Part shown: piece by piece, positions 10,262 to 18,790 of the stretch
Position numbering within the stretch: the stretch's first letter is position 1
How the letters are laid out: every line of letters starts with the position of its first letter
DNA from: Wenzhouxiangella sp042310355
GTDB lineage: Bacteria > Pseudomonadota > Gammaproteobacteria > Xanthomonadales > Wenzhouxiangellaceae
Length of the DNA: 64,000 nucleotides
Assembly: GCF_042310355.1 (NCBI RefSeq)
Contig: NZ_JBHJMR010000001.1
Location: 496,001-560,000 of the forward strand
Reading direction: 5' to 3'
The notes under the pieces: generated by a model
Told to the model about the DNA's origin: nothing
Seen by the model: only the letters and a program-made list of their open reading frames with translations
Databases searched by the model: none
Position numbers and translations under genes: made by a program

Positions 10262-11658
10262 AACGGCGCGTGACCCGGCGTGCGCGGGTAGGGGATGACG
10301 TCGCGGATGTTGGTCAGCCCCGTGATGTAGTTGAGCAGGCGCTCGAAGCCCAGGCCGAAGCCGGCGTGCGGCACCGTGCCGTATCGGCGCAGGTCCACGT
10401 ACCAGCTGTAGGTCTCGGCATCCAGGCCGTGTTCGGCCATGCGGCGCTTGAGCACGTCCAGGCGCTCCTCGCGCTGCGAGCCGCCGATGATCTCGCCGAT
10501 GCCGGGGGCGAGCACGTCCATCGCCGCGGCGGTCTTGCCGTCGTCGTTCAGGCGCATGTAGAAAGCCTTGATCTCGTCGGGGTAGTTCTTGACTACCACC
10601 GGCGCCTTGCAGTGCTGCTCGGTCAGAAAGCGTTCGTGCTCGGTCTGCAGGTCCAGGCCCCATTCGGCCGGGTATTCGAACTTCTTGCCCGAGGCCTTGA
10701 GGATGTCGATGGCCTCGGCGTAGTCCATCTGGACGAAATCGGTTTCGACGAGTGTTTCCAGGCGGGTGACCGCCTCGGGCTCGATGCGCTCGGCAAAAAA
10801 GGCCATGTCCTCGCCGCAGCGATCGAGCACGCGGCTGAATATGGCCTTGAGAAAGTCCTCGGACAGGTCGGCCAGGTCGTCGAGGTCGGCAAAGGCGATC
10901 TCGGGCTCGACCATCCAGAACTCGGCCAGGTGGCGGGCGGTGTTGGAGTTTTCCGCGCGGAAGGTCGGGCCGAAGGTGTAGACTTTGCTCATGGCCAGGC
11001 AGTAGGCCTCGACGTTGAGCTGGCCCGAAACCGTCAGGAAGGCCTCGCGGCCGAAGAAGTCCTCGCGGAAGTCGATCTTGCCGTCGTCGTCCTTGGGCAG
11101 GTTCATCAAATCCAGGGTCGAGACGCGGAAGAGCTGGCCGGCGCCCTCGGCGTCCGAGGAGGTGACGATGGGCGTGTTGATCCAGTAGTAGCCGCGGCTG
11201 TCGAAGAACTCGTGGATGGCCTGCATGGCGGCATGGCGCACGCGGGTGACCGCGCCGAAGGTGTTGGTGCGCGGGCGCAGGTGGGCGACGGTGCGCAGGA
11301 ATTCGAAGCTGTGCTTCTTGGGCTGGACGGGGTAGGTGTCGGGGTCCTCGACCCAGCCGACCACGTCGATCTCGGCGGCCTGGATCTCGACGCTCTGGCC
11401 GCGGCCCTTGGATTCGACCACGGTGCCGCGGCAGCTCAGCGAGCAGCCCGAGGTCAGATGGCGGATTTCTTCCTCGTAATTGGGCAGATCCTGGTTGGCC
11501 ACCAGCTGCAGATTGCCCTGGGTCGAGCCGTCGTTGAGGTGGATGAAGGAAAATCCGGCCTTGGAGTCACGGCGGGTGCGCACCCAGCCCTGGACGGTCA
11601 CCTCGGATCCGACGGCGATTTCGCCGCCGAGCACCTGTTTGATGCTGGCAGTCTGCAT
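10258..11658 (-). CDS. asnS: asparaginyl-tRNA synthetase
   Basis: 466 aa from the ATG at 11658, the same length as I recall for E. coli AsnS. It charges tRNA-Asn with asparagine. The N-terminal OB fold (VTVQGWVRTRRDSKAGFSF) binds the anticodon. The class II core follows, with motif 2 in FGPTFRAENSNTARHLAEFWMVEPE and motif 3 in GFGLGFERLLNYITG. The reading frame stays open for 23 codons upstream, but an AAAGG lies 12 bases before the 11658 ATG and homology begins there (MQTASIKQVL). Its start is 56 bases from the divergent IscA-type gene. A direct AsnRS makes an indirect Asp-tRNA-Asn amidation route unnecessary for asparagine. Confidence 0.98.
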   Translation of the reverse strand: MQTASIKQVLGGEIAVGSEVTVQGWVRTRRDSKAGFSFIHLNDGSTQGNLQLVANQDLPNYEEEIRHLTSGCSLSCRGTVVESKGRGQSVEIQAAEIDVVGWVEDPDTYPVQPKKHSFEFLRTVAHLRPRTNTFGAVTRVRHAAMQAIHEFFDSRGYYWINTPIVTSSDAEGAGQLFRVSTLDLMNLPKDDDGKIDFREDFFGREAFLTVSGQLNVEAYCLAMSKVYTFGPTFRAENSNTARHLAEFWMVEPEIAFADLDDLADLSEDFLKAIFSRVLDRCGEDMAFFAERIEPEAVTRLETLVETDFVQMDYAEAIDILKASGKKFEYPAEWGLDLQTEHERFLTEQHCKAPVVVKNYPDEIKAFYMRLNDDGKTAAAMDVLAPGIGEIIGGSQREERLDVLKRRMAEHGLDAETYSWYVDLRRYGTVPHAGFGLGFERLLNYITGLTNIRDVIPYPRTPGHAPF

Positions 11659-11701
11659 GGTGTTGAGAACCTTTTTCATTGAAAGACATGGAGCGAGCCG
11701 C

Positions 11702-11707
11702 AATAAT
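11702..11707 (+). promoter_or_regulatory. -10-like box 7 bases from the IscA-type gene
   Basis: AATAAT ends 7 bases before the ATG at 11715, consistent with a leaderless transcript. It lies in the 56-base divergent gap shared with asnS. Confidence 0.4.
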
Positions 11708-11714
11708 ACCCAAC

Positions 11715-12074
11715 ATGGCAACGGCAACCCAAGAAAACGCGAGCGAAAGCGGCATTCTTCTCACGGAATCGGCCATCGGGCGCGTGCGCGAGTTCCTCGA
11801 GCGCGACGGCGGCGTGGGACTGCGCATCGATATCCGCCGAACCGGCTGCTCGGGCTACGCCTACGACGTCGGCCTGGCGCACGAAGTGGGCGATTCCGAC
11901 CACGTTTTCGAGCAGGACGGCCTGAAAGTCGTCGTCTCGGACAAGGCCATGCCCATGGTCGCCGGCACCACGGTCGATTTCGTCAACGAGGGCCTGGTGC
12001 GGGAGTTTCGGTTCCGCAATCCCAACGTGACGGGTGAGTGTGGGTGTGGAGAGAGCTTTACCGTGGGCGGGTGA
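11715..12074 (+). CDS. IscA/ErpA/SufA-type iron-sulfur carrier protein
   Basis: 119 aa. A-type carriers receive Fe-S clusters from the assembly scaffold and hand them to apo-proteins in the cytosol. The three cluster-binding cysteines are present: one in RRTGCSGYAYDVG and two in the C-terminal GECGCGESF. The body (DKAMPMVAGTTVDFVNEGL) matches the A-type fold. The frame is open for 12 codons before the 11715 ATG, but the later start fits the family and the -10 placement. No isc or suf genes are adjacent, so IscA, ErpA and SufA cannot be told apart here. Fe-S enzymes in this window (RimO, RlmD) are possible clients. Confidence 0.93.
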   Translation: MATATQENASESGILLTESAIGRVREFLERDGGVGLRIDIRRTGCSGYAYDVGLAHEVGDSDHVFEQDGLKVVVSDKAMPMVAGTTVDFVNEGLVREFRFRNPNVTGECGCGESFTVGG

Positions 12075-12093
12075 TCCCGCCGACGGAAATCCT

Positions 12094-12202
12094 AAATTCG
12101 AAACCCGAAATCCGAAACAAACTCGGAATCCGAAAACCCAAACGGGGCTGGGCCTCCGGGCCAGTGGTTTGTTTCGAGTTTGGTGCTTCGAATTTCGAAT
12201 TT
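12094..12202. repeat. dyad of short arrays (AAATCCG-type unit)
   Basis: The left arm (12094-12126) is a tandem of degenerate 7-mers (AAATTCG, AAACCCG, AAATCCG, AAACAAA). The right arm (12167-12202) is their approximate reverse complement and ends TTCGAATTTCGAATTT. The GC-rich centre contains GGGCCTCCGGGCC. It fills most of the 199-base gap before guaB and differs sharply in base composition from the surrounding genes. Confidence 0.75.
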
Positions 12203-12212
12203 GATCCGCGAA

Positions 12213-12242
12213 TTGCCTACCGTAAGCCAAGCGCGCTAAAAT
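12213..12242 (+). promoter_or_regulatory. guaB promoter
   Basis: TTGCCT (12213-12218), an 18-base spacer, then TAAAAT (12237-12242). Predicted transcription start about 25 bases before the guaB ATG. Confidence 0.5.
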
Positions 12243-12273
12243 GGGCGGATTTACCAGCCGGAGCCCGCCAATT

Positions 12274-13731
12274 ATGCGTTTGATCGAAGAAGCCCTGACT
12301 TTTGACGACGTTTCACTGGTTCCGGACTACACCGAGGTTCTGCCCAAGGACGTCGATCTGTCCACCCGGGTCACGCGTGATCTGAAGCTCAACATTCCCC
12401 TGCTTTCGGCGGCCATGGACACCGTCACCGAGGCGCGCCTGGCCATCGCCATGGCCCAGGCTGGCGGTGTGGGCGTGATCCACAAAAACATGTCGATCGA
12501 GCGCCAGGCCGACCACGTGCGCGTGGTCAAGAAGTACGAGGCCGGGGTGATCAAGGATCCCTTCACGGTCGACCCCCAGACCACCATCCGCGAGGTCATC
12601 GAGCTCACGCGCCGGCACAACATCTCGGGCGTGCCGGTGGTCGACGGCAACGAACTGGTCGGCATCGTCACCAGCCGCGACATGCGTTTCGAGCGCAAGC
12701 TCGACGATCCCGTGCGCAACATCATGACCCGCAAGGACAAGCTGATCACCGTCCAGGAAGGGGCCAGTCAGGACGAGGTGCTCGAGCTGCTGCACAAGCA
12801 CCGCATCGAGAAGGTGCTGGTCGTCAACGGCAACTTCGAGCTCAAGGGCCTGATCACCGTCAAGGACATCCAGAAATCGCGTGATTTCCCCAACGCCGCC
12901 AAGGATTCGGCCGAGCAGCTGCTGGTCGGCGCCGCGGTCGGTACCGGGGGCGACACCGAGGACCGCATCCAGGCGCTGGTTGCCGCCGGCATCGATATCG
13001 TCGTTGTCGACACGGCGCACGGTCACTCCAAGGGCGTGCTCGATCGCGTCAAGTGGGTCAAGAAGCACTACCCGGACGTTCAGGTCATCGGCGGCAATGT
13101 GTCGACTTCCGACGGTGCGCGCGATCTGGCCGAGGCCGGCGCCGACGCGGTCAAGATCGGGCAGGGGCCGGGCTCGATCTGCACCACGCGCGTGGTCGCC
13201 GGCATCGGCGTGCCGCAGGTCAGCGCGGTGGCGGCTGCCTCCGAAGCACTGATGAAGCATGACGTACCGGTAATTGCCGACGGCGGCATCCGCTTCTCCG
13301 GCGATGTGGCCAAGGCACTGGCCGCCGGGGCATCGACGGTGATGATCGGCAGCCTGCTCGCCGGCACGGAAGAGGCCCCCGGCGAAGTTGAGCTCTACCA
13401 GGGTCGCTCGTACAAGAGCTACCGCGGCATGGGTTCGCTCGGCGCCATGGAGATGGGCTCGAAAGACCGCTACTTCCAGGCCGAGGCCGACATCGACAAG
13501 CTCGTGCCCGAAGGCATTGAGGGCCGCGTGCCCTACAAGGGCCCGATCGGCACGGTGGTGCACCAGCTCATGGGCGGCGTGCGCTCGGCCATGGGCTACG
13601 TCGGCTGCGCAACCATCGAAGAGATGCGAACCCGGCCGCGATTCGTGCGCATCTCGGCCAACGGCGTGCGCGAGTCGCACGCCCATGACGTGTCGATTAC
13701 CAAGGAAGCGCCGAATTACAAGCTCGGATAA
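12274..13731 (+). CDS. guaB: IMP dehydrogenase
   Basis: 485 aa, close to the E. coli enzyme. It oxidises IMP to XMP with NAD, the committed step of guanine nucleotide synthesis. The N-terminal half of the barrel (EEALTFDDVSLVP) is interrupted by two CBS domains (about 95-210, including TVDPQTTIREVIELTRRHNISGVPVVD). The catalytic loop GPGSICTTR carries the active-site Cys, and the flap region has YKSYRGMGSLGAM. An ATG 11 codons upstream is in frame but the promoter and homology favour 12274. guaA lies 418 bases downstream on the same strand, separated by a toxin-antitoxin remnant rather than joined directly. Confidence 0.97.
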   Translation: MRLIEEALTFDDVSLVPDYTEVLPKDVDLSTRVTRDLKLNIPLLSAAMDTVTEARLAIAMAQAGGVGVIHKNMSIERQADHVRVVKKYEAGVIKDPFTVDPQTTIREVIELTRRHNISGVPVVDGNELVGIVTSRDMRFERKLDDPVRNIMTRKDKLITVQEGASQDEVLELLHKHRIEKVLVVNGNFELKGLITVKDIQKSRDFPNAAKDSAEQLLVGAAVGTGGDTEDRIQALVAAGIDIVVVDTAHGHSKGVLDRVKWVKKHYPDVQVIGGNVSTSDGARDLAEAGADAVKIGQGPGSICTTRVVAGIGVPQVSAVAAASEALMKHDVPVIADGGIRFSGDVAKALAAGASTVMIGSLLAGTEEAPGEVELYQGRSYKSYRGMGSLGAMEMGSKDRYFQAEADIDKLVPEGIEGRVPYKGPIGTVVHQLMGGVRSAMGYVGCATIEEMRTRPRFVRISANGVRESHAHDVSITKEAPNYKLG

Positions 13732-13769
13732 GCCTGAGGTCTCAGGTTTCAGAAAATGGATGCGTCGGC

Positions 13770-13970
13770 ATGAGCAAGGTGACCAGGCTTGAAGAAGAAG
13801 TGAAAGACCTTTCGGAGGCCGAACTGGCCCAGTTTCGTGAGTGGTACCTCGAATTCGACGAACGCTGCTGGGATCGTCAGATTCAGGCCGACTCCAAAGC
13901 CGGCGGGCTGGACGACATGGCCGCGGAGGCGGTTGCCGAGTACAAGAAGGGCAATTCGCGGGAATTGTGA
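13770..13970 (+). CDS. antitoxin-like protein (RelB/AbrB-unrelated small family)
   Basis: 66 aa, acidic and helical: MSKVTRLEEEVKDLSEAELA, then FREWYLEFDERCWDRQIQ, ending EAVAEYKKGNSREL. This pattern is that of a small family I know as partner of RelE/HigB-fold toxins; the central FREW-F-D-WDRQ-D core and C-terminal ALAEYKAGKS-like tail are diagnostic to my eye. The stop TGA overlaps a GTG (13967) in the usual antitoxin-toxin coupling, but the toxin downstream is broken (next entry). The antitoxin frame itself is intact, so it may persist as an orphan. Confidence 0.7.
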   Translation: MSKVTRLEEEVKDLSEAELAQFREWYLEFDERCWDRQIQADSKAGGLDDMAAEAVAEYKKGNSREL

Positions 13971-14109
13971 GGCACTTTGCATCTTTACGATTCTGGACCT
14001 GCCTTTTGGATTGGCGTATCGCGCACTGGGTGTCGATGTTTCAGACGGCGTTCTCTGGTTCTGGGTTGGCTCACATGCCGACTACGACGCGCTGATCAAG
14101 CGGAGTTAG
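13967..14109 (+). pseudogene. decayed RelE-fold toxin
   Basis: The start is intact: GTG overlapping the antitoxin stop, reading VRHFASLRFWTCLL, as expected for the first strand-helix of this toxin family. After about 45 bases homology shifts to another frame, where LAYRALGVDVSDGV then LWFWVGSHADYDALIKR gives the family's C-terminal sheet. The middle (roughly 35-40 residues by comparison with the usual length of about 85-90) is missing. The net result is an internal deletion plus a frameshift, leaving 143 bases. A working toxin is very unlikely. Confidence 0.72.
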
Positions 14110-14142
14110 TGCTTATCTGCGTTTATCTGTGTTCATCTGTGG
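14107..14142. repeat. single array arm (TTATCTGCG/TTCATCTG unit)
   Basis: Three degenerate 10-mers (TTATCTGCG, TTTATCTGTG, TTCATCTGTG) end 8 bases before the guaA ATG. It is the same unit type as the right arm of the full dyad at 50061-50172, but no left arm is present here. Confidence 0.6.
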
Positions 14143-14149
14143 GCAAAAT

Positions 14150-15718
14150 ATGGATATTCACTCTCACCGCATCCTGATTCTCGACTTCGGCTCGCAGTAC
14201 ACCCAGCTGATCGCCCGCAGGGTGCGCGAGATCGGGGTGTTTTCCGAGATCATGCCCTATGACGTGGGTGACGAGGCCATTCGGGATTTCGGCGCCAGCG
14301 GCGTGATTCTCTCCGGCGGACCCGAATCGGTCGCCTACGAGGACAGCCCGCGTATTTCGCCGCTGGTTTTCGACCTGGGCGTGCCGGTGCTGGGCATCTG
14401 TTACGGCATGCAGGCGATGGCCGCGCATTTCGGCGGCGCGGTCAGCCCGTCCGATGAAAAGGAGTTCGGCTATGCCGAGGTGGCGCTGAGCGAGCCGGGC
14501 AGGCTGTTTGCCGGTATCGAGGATCGTGTGGCCGACGGCCAGGGCCTGCTCGAGGTCTGGATGAGCCATGGCGACAAGGTCAGCGGCCTGCCGGACGGCT
14601 TCGTGACGACCTGTACCACGCCGTCAGCACCGATTGCCGGCATGGCCAACGAAGGCCAGCGCCTCTACGGCCTGCAGTTCCACCCGGAAGTGACCCACAC
14701 CAGCCAGGGCCGGCGTATTCTCGAGCGCTTCGTGCACGATATCTGCGGCTGCGAGGCCACCTGGACCACCGAGGCGATCATCGACGACCAGATCGAGCGG
14801 GTGCGCGAGCAGGTCGGTAAGGACACCGTGTTGCTGGGCCTGTCCGGCGGCGTGGATTCATCCGTGGTCGCCGCGCTGCTGCACCAGGCCATCGGCGACC
14901 AGCTGCTGTGCATCTTCGTCGACACCGGCCTGCTGCGCTTCCAGGAAGGCGACGAGGTCATGGCCATCTTCGCCGAGCACCTGGGTGTGCGCGTCGAGCG
15001 CGTCGACGCCCGCGACCAGTTCATGAACGCGCTCGCCGGCGTGGCCGACCCGGAAGAAAAGCGCAAGATTATTGGTGGTGAGTTCATCAAGGTCTTCGAT
15101 GCCGCCGCCAAGGGCCACCAGGAAGCCGGCTGGCTGGCGCAGGGCACGATCTACCCCGACGTGATCGAGTCGGCCGGCGCCAAGACCGGCAAGGCCAAGG
15201 TGATCAAGTCGCACCACAACGTCGGCGGCCTGCCCGAGGACATGAACCTCAAGCTGGTCGAGCCGCTACGCGAGCTGTTCAAGGATGAAGTGCGCAAGAT
15301 CGGCGTCGAGCTGGGCCTGCCAAAATCGCTGGTCATGCGCCATCCTTTCCCGGGGCCGGGCCTGGGTGTGCGCATCCTGGGCGAGGTCAAGCCCGAGTTC
15401 GTCGAACCGCTGCAGAAGGCCGACCATATCTTTATCTCGGAACTACGGTCCGCCGGCCTCTACGACAAGGTCAGCCAGGCCTTCGCCGTGTTCCTGCCGG
15501 TCAAGTCGGTCGGCGTGGTGGGCGACGCGCGCCGCTACGAATACGTCATCGCGCTCAGGGCCGTCGAGACCATCGACTTCATGACCGCCCGCTGGGCTTA
15601 CCTGGACCACGACTTTCTCGACCACGTCTCGCGTCGGATTATCAACGAGTGCGACGGTGTCTCGCGCGTGGTCTACGACATCTCGGGCAAGCCGCCAGCG
15701 ACGATCGAGTGGGAGTGA
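14150..15718 (+). CDS. guaA: GMP synthase (glutamine-hydrolysing)
   Basis: 522 aa. It converts XMP to GMP using glutamine and ATP. The N-terminal class I glutamine amidotransferase has the nucleophile Cys in GVPVLGICYGMQAM and His/Glu in LQFHPEVTHT. The ATP-pyrophosphatase domain has the PP-loop GLSGGVDSSVVA near residue 230. The C-terminal dimerisation/XMP-binding domain carries HPFPGPGLGVR and ends PPATIEWE. The frame is open 7 codons upstream, but the 14150 ATG (MDIHSHRILILDFGSQY) fits the family. A repeat arm lies directly before the gene, so it probably relies on upstream guaB transcription or on a promoter I could not identify. Confidence 0.97.
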   Translation: MDIHSHRILILDFGSQYTQLIARRVREIGVFSEIMPYDVGDEAIRDFGASGVILSGGPESVAYEDSPRISPLVFDLGVPVLGICYGMQAMAAHFGGAVSPSDEKEFGYAEVALSEPGRLFAGIEDRVADGQGLLEVWMSHGDKVSGLPDGFVTTCTTPSAPIAGMANEGQRLYGLQFHPEVTHTSQGRRILERFVHDICGCEATWTTEAIIDDQIERVREQVGKDTVLLGLSGGVDSSVVAALLHQAIGDQLLCIFVDTGLLRFQEGDEVMAIFAEHLGVRVERVDARDQFMNALAGVADPEEKRKIIGGEFIKVFDAAAKGHQEAGWLAQGTIYPDVIESAGAKTGKAKVIKSHHNVGGLPEDMNLKLVEPLRELFKDEVRKIGVELGLPKSLVMRHPFPGPGLGVRILGEVKPEFVEPLQKADHIFISELRSAGLYDKVSQAFAVFLPVKSVGVVGDARRYEYVIALRAVETIDFMTARWAYLDHDFLDHVSRRIINECDGVSRVVYDISGKPPATIEWE

Positions 15719-15802
15719 CGTGCGTCGGAGCGCGACCATGAGAGCCTGCTCGATGTTGCTGCTCGGTCAAAACCGCGGGCCGATTACCGCTCAGCCGGCG
15801 TA

Positions 15803-17791
15803 ATGAAGGAAAGCAGCATTTTCAGGGATCCCATTGGTAGGCGCCGCGCCTTGACCGTCGTACTCGCTTTGCTGGTTGTGGGGCTGCTGGTGCATGCCTT
15901 TTCGCTGATCTGGGGCACGCCTGTTTCTTTCGACGGGGCAATGAACCTGCAGGTGGCGGCGTCCTTGGCGGAGGGGCGAGGCTACGGGCGATTCTTCGAT
16001 GAATGGGTTCTGTTTCCGCGTGAGATTCAGACCAATGCGCCATACTTGTTCCCGGCGGCCCTGGTTTTCGCCCTGTTCGGTGTCTCCCTTGCCACTGCTC
16101 AGCTCGTTTCTCTCGCCTACCTCGCAGGCCTGGTTCTGATCATCTTCCTGCTGGGGCGGCGTCTGGCAGGCCCGGTTTCGGCGCTGATTGCCTGCGTGCT
16201 GGTATTGGTCGTGCCGGAGCTTTCTCGCCTGGGTGCCAACGGCTATGGAGAAGTGCCGGCGCTGTTCTGGCTCCTGACGGGACTTTGGGTATTGCACCGC
16301 GCCCTCGACGCCGACGGCCGCTGGCGCTACATGGTGGCGGGGATGTGCTTCGGCCTGTCCATATTGACCAAGACCGTCATGTTGATGCCGGTTGGCGTTG
16401 TCCTCGGTCTGCTGGCGTCAGCGCTGCTCTGGTCCGAACGAAACTGGAGGGATCCGGCTCGAACCGGTGCAGGCTTGCTCGTGCCCATTGTCTGTTGGGA
16501 GGCATGGAAGCTTTGGGCTATCGGCGGTGTGACTCCTTGGCTTGGTTGGTGGCAGGTCCAGCTCGACAGCATCCTGAGGCAGGCCGGCGTCAGCGAGGGG
16601 TTCCAGGATAGTCCGGGGCATGCCGAGAAACTCATTGCTCACGCCGACGTGCTTGCAGGCAGTCTGGGGCTGCCATTGTGGCTTCTTCCTGTCTTGCTTG
16701 GGATTCCCGCCACGATTGCAGTGATTCTGTTTCTCCGAATTCGCAAGGAAGGCATTCGGGATGCGGGCGCGCTGGTGGCGATGATGGTCTGCGCATGTAT
16801 CCTGGCCTACTTTACTTGGTGGCTGCTGGTCACTCCGACGCAGAAGGCATGGTATCGCCGAATATTCAACGGCGTGTTGCTGCTGATGCTCTGTGCGCCG
16901 CTGTTGCCCGCTCTGGCACGACACGCCGGGCGCTATTCCTTATCGATCGCGGTCTCCGTAGTGAGCGTGGCCCTTCTCCTTGGCGGATCGTTGCAGCGCT
17001 TTACCCTCACGATGCCCATCAGTCAGGAGGTTCGTGAGCGTTCCACCCGGGCTGTTGTGGACTTCATGAAGGCAGCCCCGCCAAATGCGAGATTTTTCGG
17101 CTATCGCTGGTATTCACAACCGGTGTTTGGGCTGTATTCCGGGCGACCGATATTTGACATCGACAAGCACAAGTACTGGATAACGCCCGAGCAAGGGCCA
17201 CACTTCCTTCCCATCGATGGATACATGAACAGCGCGGGCGCCGCCGACAAAGCACTACGGGGGTTCGAGCACGAGCAAGTTCTCGAGGACTCTAACTGGG
17301 GACGAGTGGTCAAGCTCACAAGCGAGTACGAATTGTCGCCGTTTGACGACGAGGAATCTCAGTCGTCGAGGCCTGAGATCGATTTTCTTGCCGGTGATGA
17401 TGGTCCGGTACGCGGGATGTTTCCCCCGGAGCGAGATGGTTGGCGCTGGGCCGAGCCACTCGCTGCTGCGGTGCTCGCGTATGAAGGAGAAGACGTCCTC
17501 GTTGTTCGCGGCAGCAGCCGTGCTCCGGCTCATTACCGTTTCCCCGGCGATCATGAGCGCTTTGGTATTCGGGCCAGGGTTGCCGACTGCGATCTCGGGT
17601 GGCAGTATCCGGACAATTCGGGAAAGTTCGACCTGACTTGGTTGCTCGAGGACTGCGAGTTGTCGCCGAAGACTAATTCGGTGCCCGTCCAACTGCGCGC
17701 TAGTGCGATTCTGAACGGGAACGGACGCCCGCTATCGTGGGTTGCCCACGAGATTCGACTGCAACCTCAATCGACAACGGAATACCAGTGA
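15803..17791 (+). CDS. GT39/PMT-like membrane glycosyltransferase
   Basis: 662 aa. An N-terminal helix is followed by a first extracytoplasmic loop with an acidic motif (TPVSFDGAMNLQVAASLAEG), where GT-C enzymes keep the catalytic Asp. About nine further helices extend to residue 395, and a soluble periplasmic C-terminal domain follows. Such enzymes move a sugar from a polyprenyl-phosphate donor to a lipid, protein or glycan outside the inner membrane. It opens a five-gene run: only 1 base separates it from the GT2 gene, and later genes overlap or nearly touch. Codon use looks less GC-biased than in the flanking housekeeping genes, suggesting acquisition; acceptor unknown. Confidence 0.8.
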   Translation: MKESSIFRDPIGRRRALTVVLALLVVGLLVHAFSLIWGTPVSFDGAMNLQVAASLAEGRGYGRFFDEWVLFPREIQTNAPYLFPAALVFALFGVSLATAQLVSLAYLAGLVLIIFLLGRRLAGPVSALIACVLVLVVPELSRLGANGYGEVPALFWLLTGLWVLHRALDADGRWRYMVAGMCFGLSILTKTVMLMPVGVVLGLLASALLWSERNWRDPARTGAGLLVPIVCWEAWKLWAIGGVTPWLGWWQVQLDSILRQAGVSEGFQDSPGHAEKLIAHADVLAGSLGLPLWLLPVLLGIPATIAVILFLRIRKEGIRDAGALVAMMVCACILAYFTWWLLVTPTQKAWYRRIFNGVLLLMLCAPLLPALARHAGRYSLSIAVSVVSVALLLGGSLQRFTLTMPISQEVRERSTRAVVDFMKAAPPNARFFGYRWYSQPVFGLYSGRPIFDIDKHKYWITPEQGPHFLPIDGYMNSAGAADKALRGFEHEQVLEDSNWGRVVKLTSEYELSPFDDEESQSSRPEIDFLAGDDGPVRGMFPPERDGWRWAEPLAAAVLAYEGEDVLVVRGSSRAPAHYRFPGDHERFGIRARVADCDLGWQYPDNSGKFDLTWLLEDCELSPKTNSVPVQLRASAILNGNGRPLSWVAHEIRLQPQSTTEYQ

Positions 17792-17792
17792 C

Positions 17793-18782
17793 ATGAAACT
17801 TGTCATCCAGATTCCCTGCTTCAACGAGCAGGAGACGCTTCCGGTGACGCTCGCGGCCTTGCCGCGAGAAATACCCGGCATCGACAAAATCGAGTGGCTG
17901 ATCATCGACGACGGCAGTTCGGACCGCACGGTTGATGTCGCCCGCGAGCACGGTGTGGACCATGTGGTTTCCCTGTCGCGCAACCGGGGGTTGGCGACGG
18001 CGTTCACGACCGGCCTGGAAGCGTCGCTGTCGGCCGGCGCGGACATCATCGTCAACACGGACGCGGACAATCAGTACAACGCCGAAGACATCTCCGAATT
18101 GGTCAAGCCGATTCTCGCCGGAAAGGCGGAAATCGTGGTCGGGGAGCGCCCCATTACGGAAACCAGGCACTTTTCGGCGACCAAGAAGCTGTTGCAACGC
18201 CTCGGAAGTTGGGTAGTGCGAAAGGCGAGTGGCACGGACATACCTGACGCTCCCAGCGGATTCCGTGCGATGTCGCGCGAGGCAGCCCTGCAGCTGAATG
18301 TCTTTTCGAGCTACACATACACCCTTGAGACTCTGATCCAGGCCGGGCGCAAGAACATGTCGATCACTTCGGTCCCGGTCAGGACGAATCCGGACCTGCG
18401 GCCCTCGCGCTTGCTAAAGACAATCTCGTCCTACGTTTGGCGGTCGGTTGCGACCATCGTGCGAATATTCGTAATCTACAAGCCGTTTCGGTTCTTCATC
18501 CTGATTGGGGTGACTTTGCTCTCGCTCGGCATGCTCATCGGCCTGCGGTTTCTCTACTACTTCGCAACAGGCGATGGCAACGGCCATGTCCAGTCGCTGA
18601 TTCTCTCTGCCGTTCTGCTGGGAATCGGGTTCCAGACCATCCTTGTCGCGTTCGTGGCTGATCTCCTGGCAGTCAATCGGCGATTGCTGGAAGAATTGCG
18701 GTACCGGATTCGAAAGTCCGAGCTCGGCCTGTCGGCGGACGTGTCGCGGACGGGTGCCGTGTCCCGTGCAGATCGGAGCTGA
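17793..18782 (+). CDS. family 2 glycosyltransferase, DPM1/GtrB-like
   Basis: 329 aa from the ATG one base after the previous stop (an upstream in-frame ATG lies inside that gene and is rejected). The GT-A domain starts LVIQIPCFNEQETLP, with nucleotide-binding IDDGSSDRT and the DxD-type NTDADNQYN. It ends with two transmembrane helices (about 235-260 and 275-300), the layout of enzymes that load sugars onto polyprenyl phosphate. It is a natural donor-maker for the GT39-like protein upstream: the GT2 would charge the lipid carrier and the GT39 would use it. The sugar is not predictable from sequence. Confidence 0.88.
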   Translation: MKLVIQIPCFNEQETLPVTLAALPREIPGIDKIEWLIIDDGSSDRTVDVAREHGVDHVVSLSRNRGLATAFTTGLEASLSAGADIIVNTDADNQYNAEDISELVKPILAGKAEIVVGERPITETRHFSATKKLLQRLGSWVVRKASGTDIPDAPSGFRAMSREAALQLNVFSSYTYTLETLIQAGRKNMSITSVPVRTNPDLRPSRLLKTISSYVWRSVATIVRIFVIYKPFRFFILIGVTLLSLGMLIGLRFLYYFATGDGNGHVQSLILSAVLLGIGFQTILVAFVADLLAVNRRLLEELRYRIRKSELGLSADVSRTGAVSRADRS

Positions 18783-18790
18783 TCCGGGGT

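Noticed and set aside
11659..11727. 23-residue N-terminal extension of AsnRS
   Set aside because: No ribosome site, overlaps the divergent gene's start, and family homology begins at the 11658 ATG.
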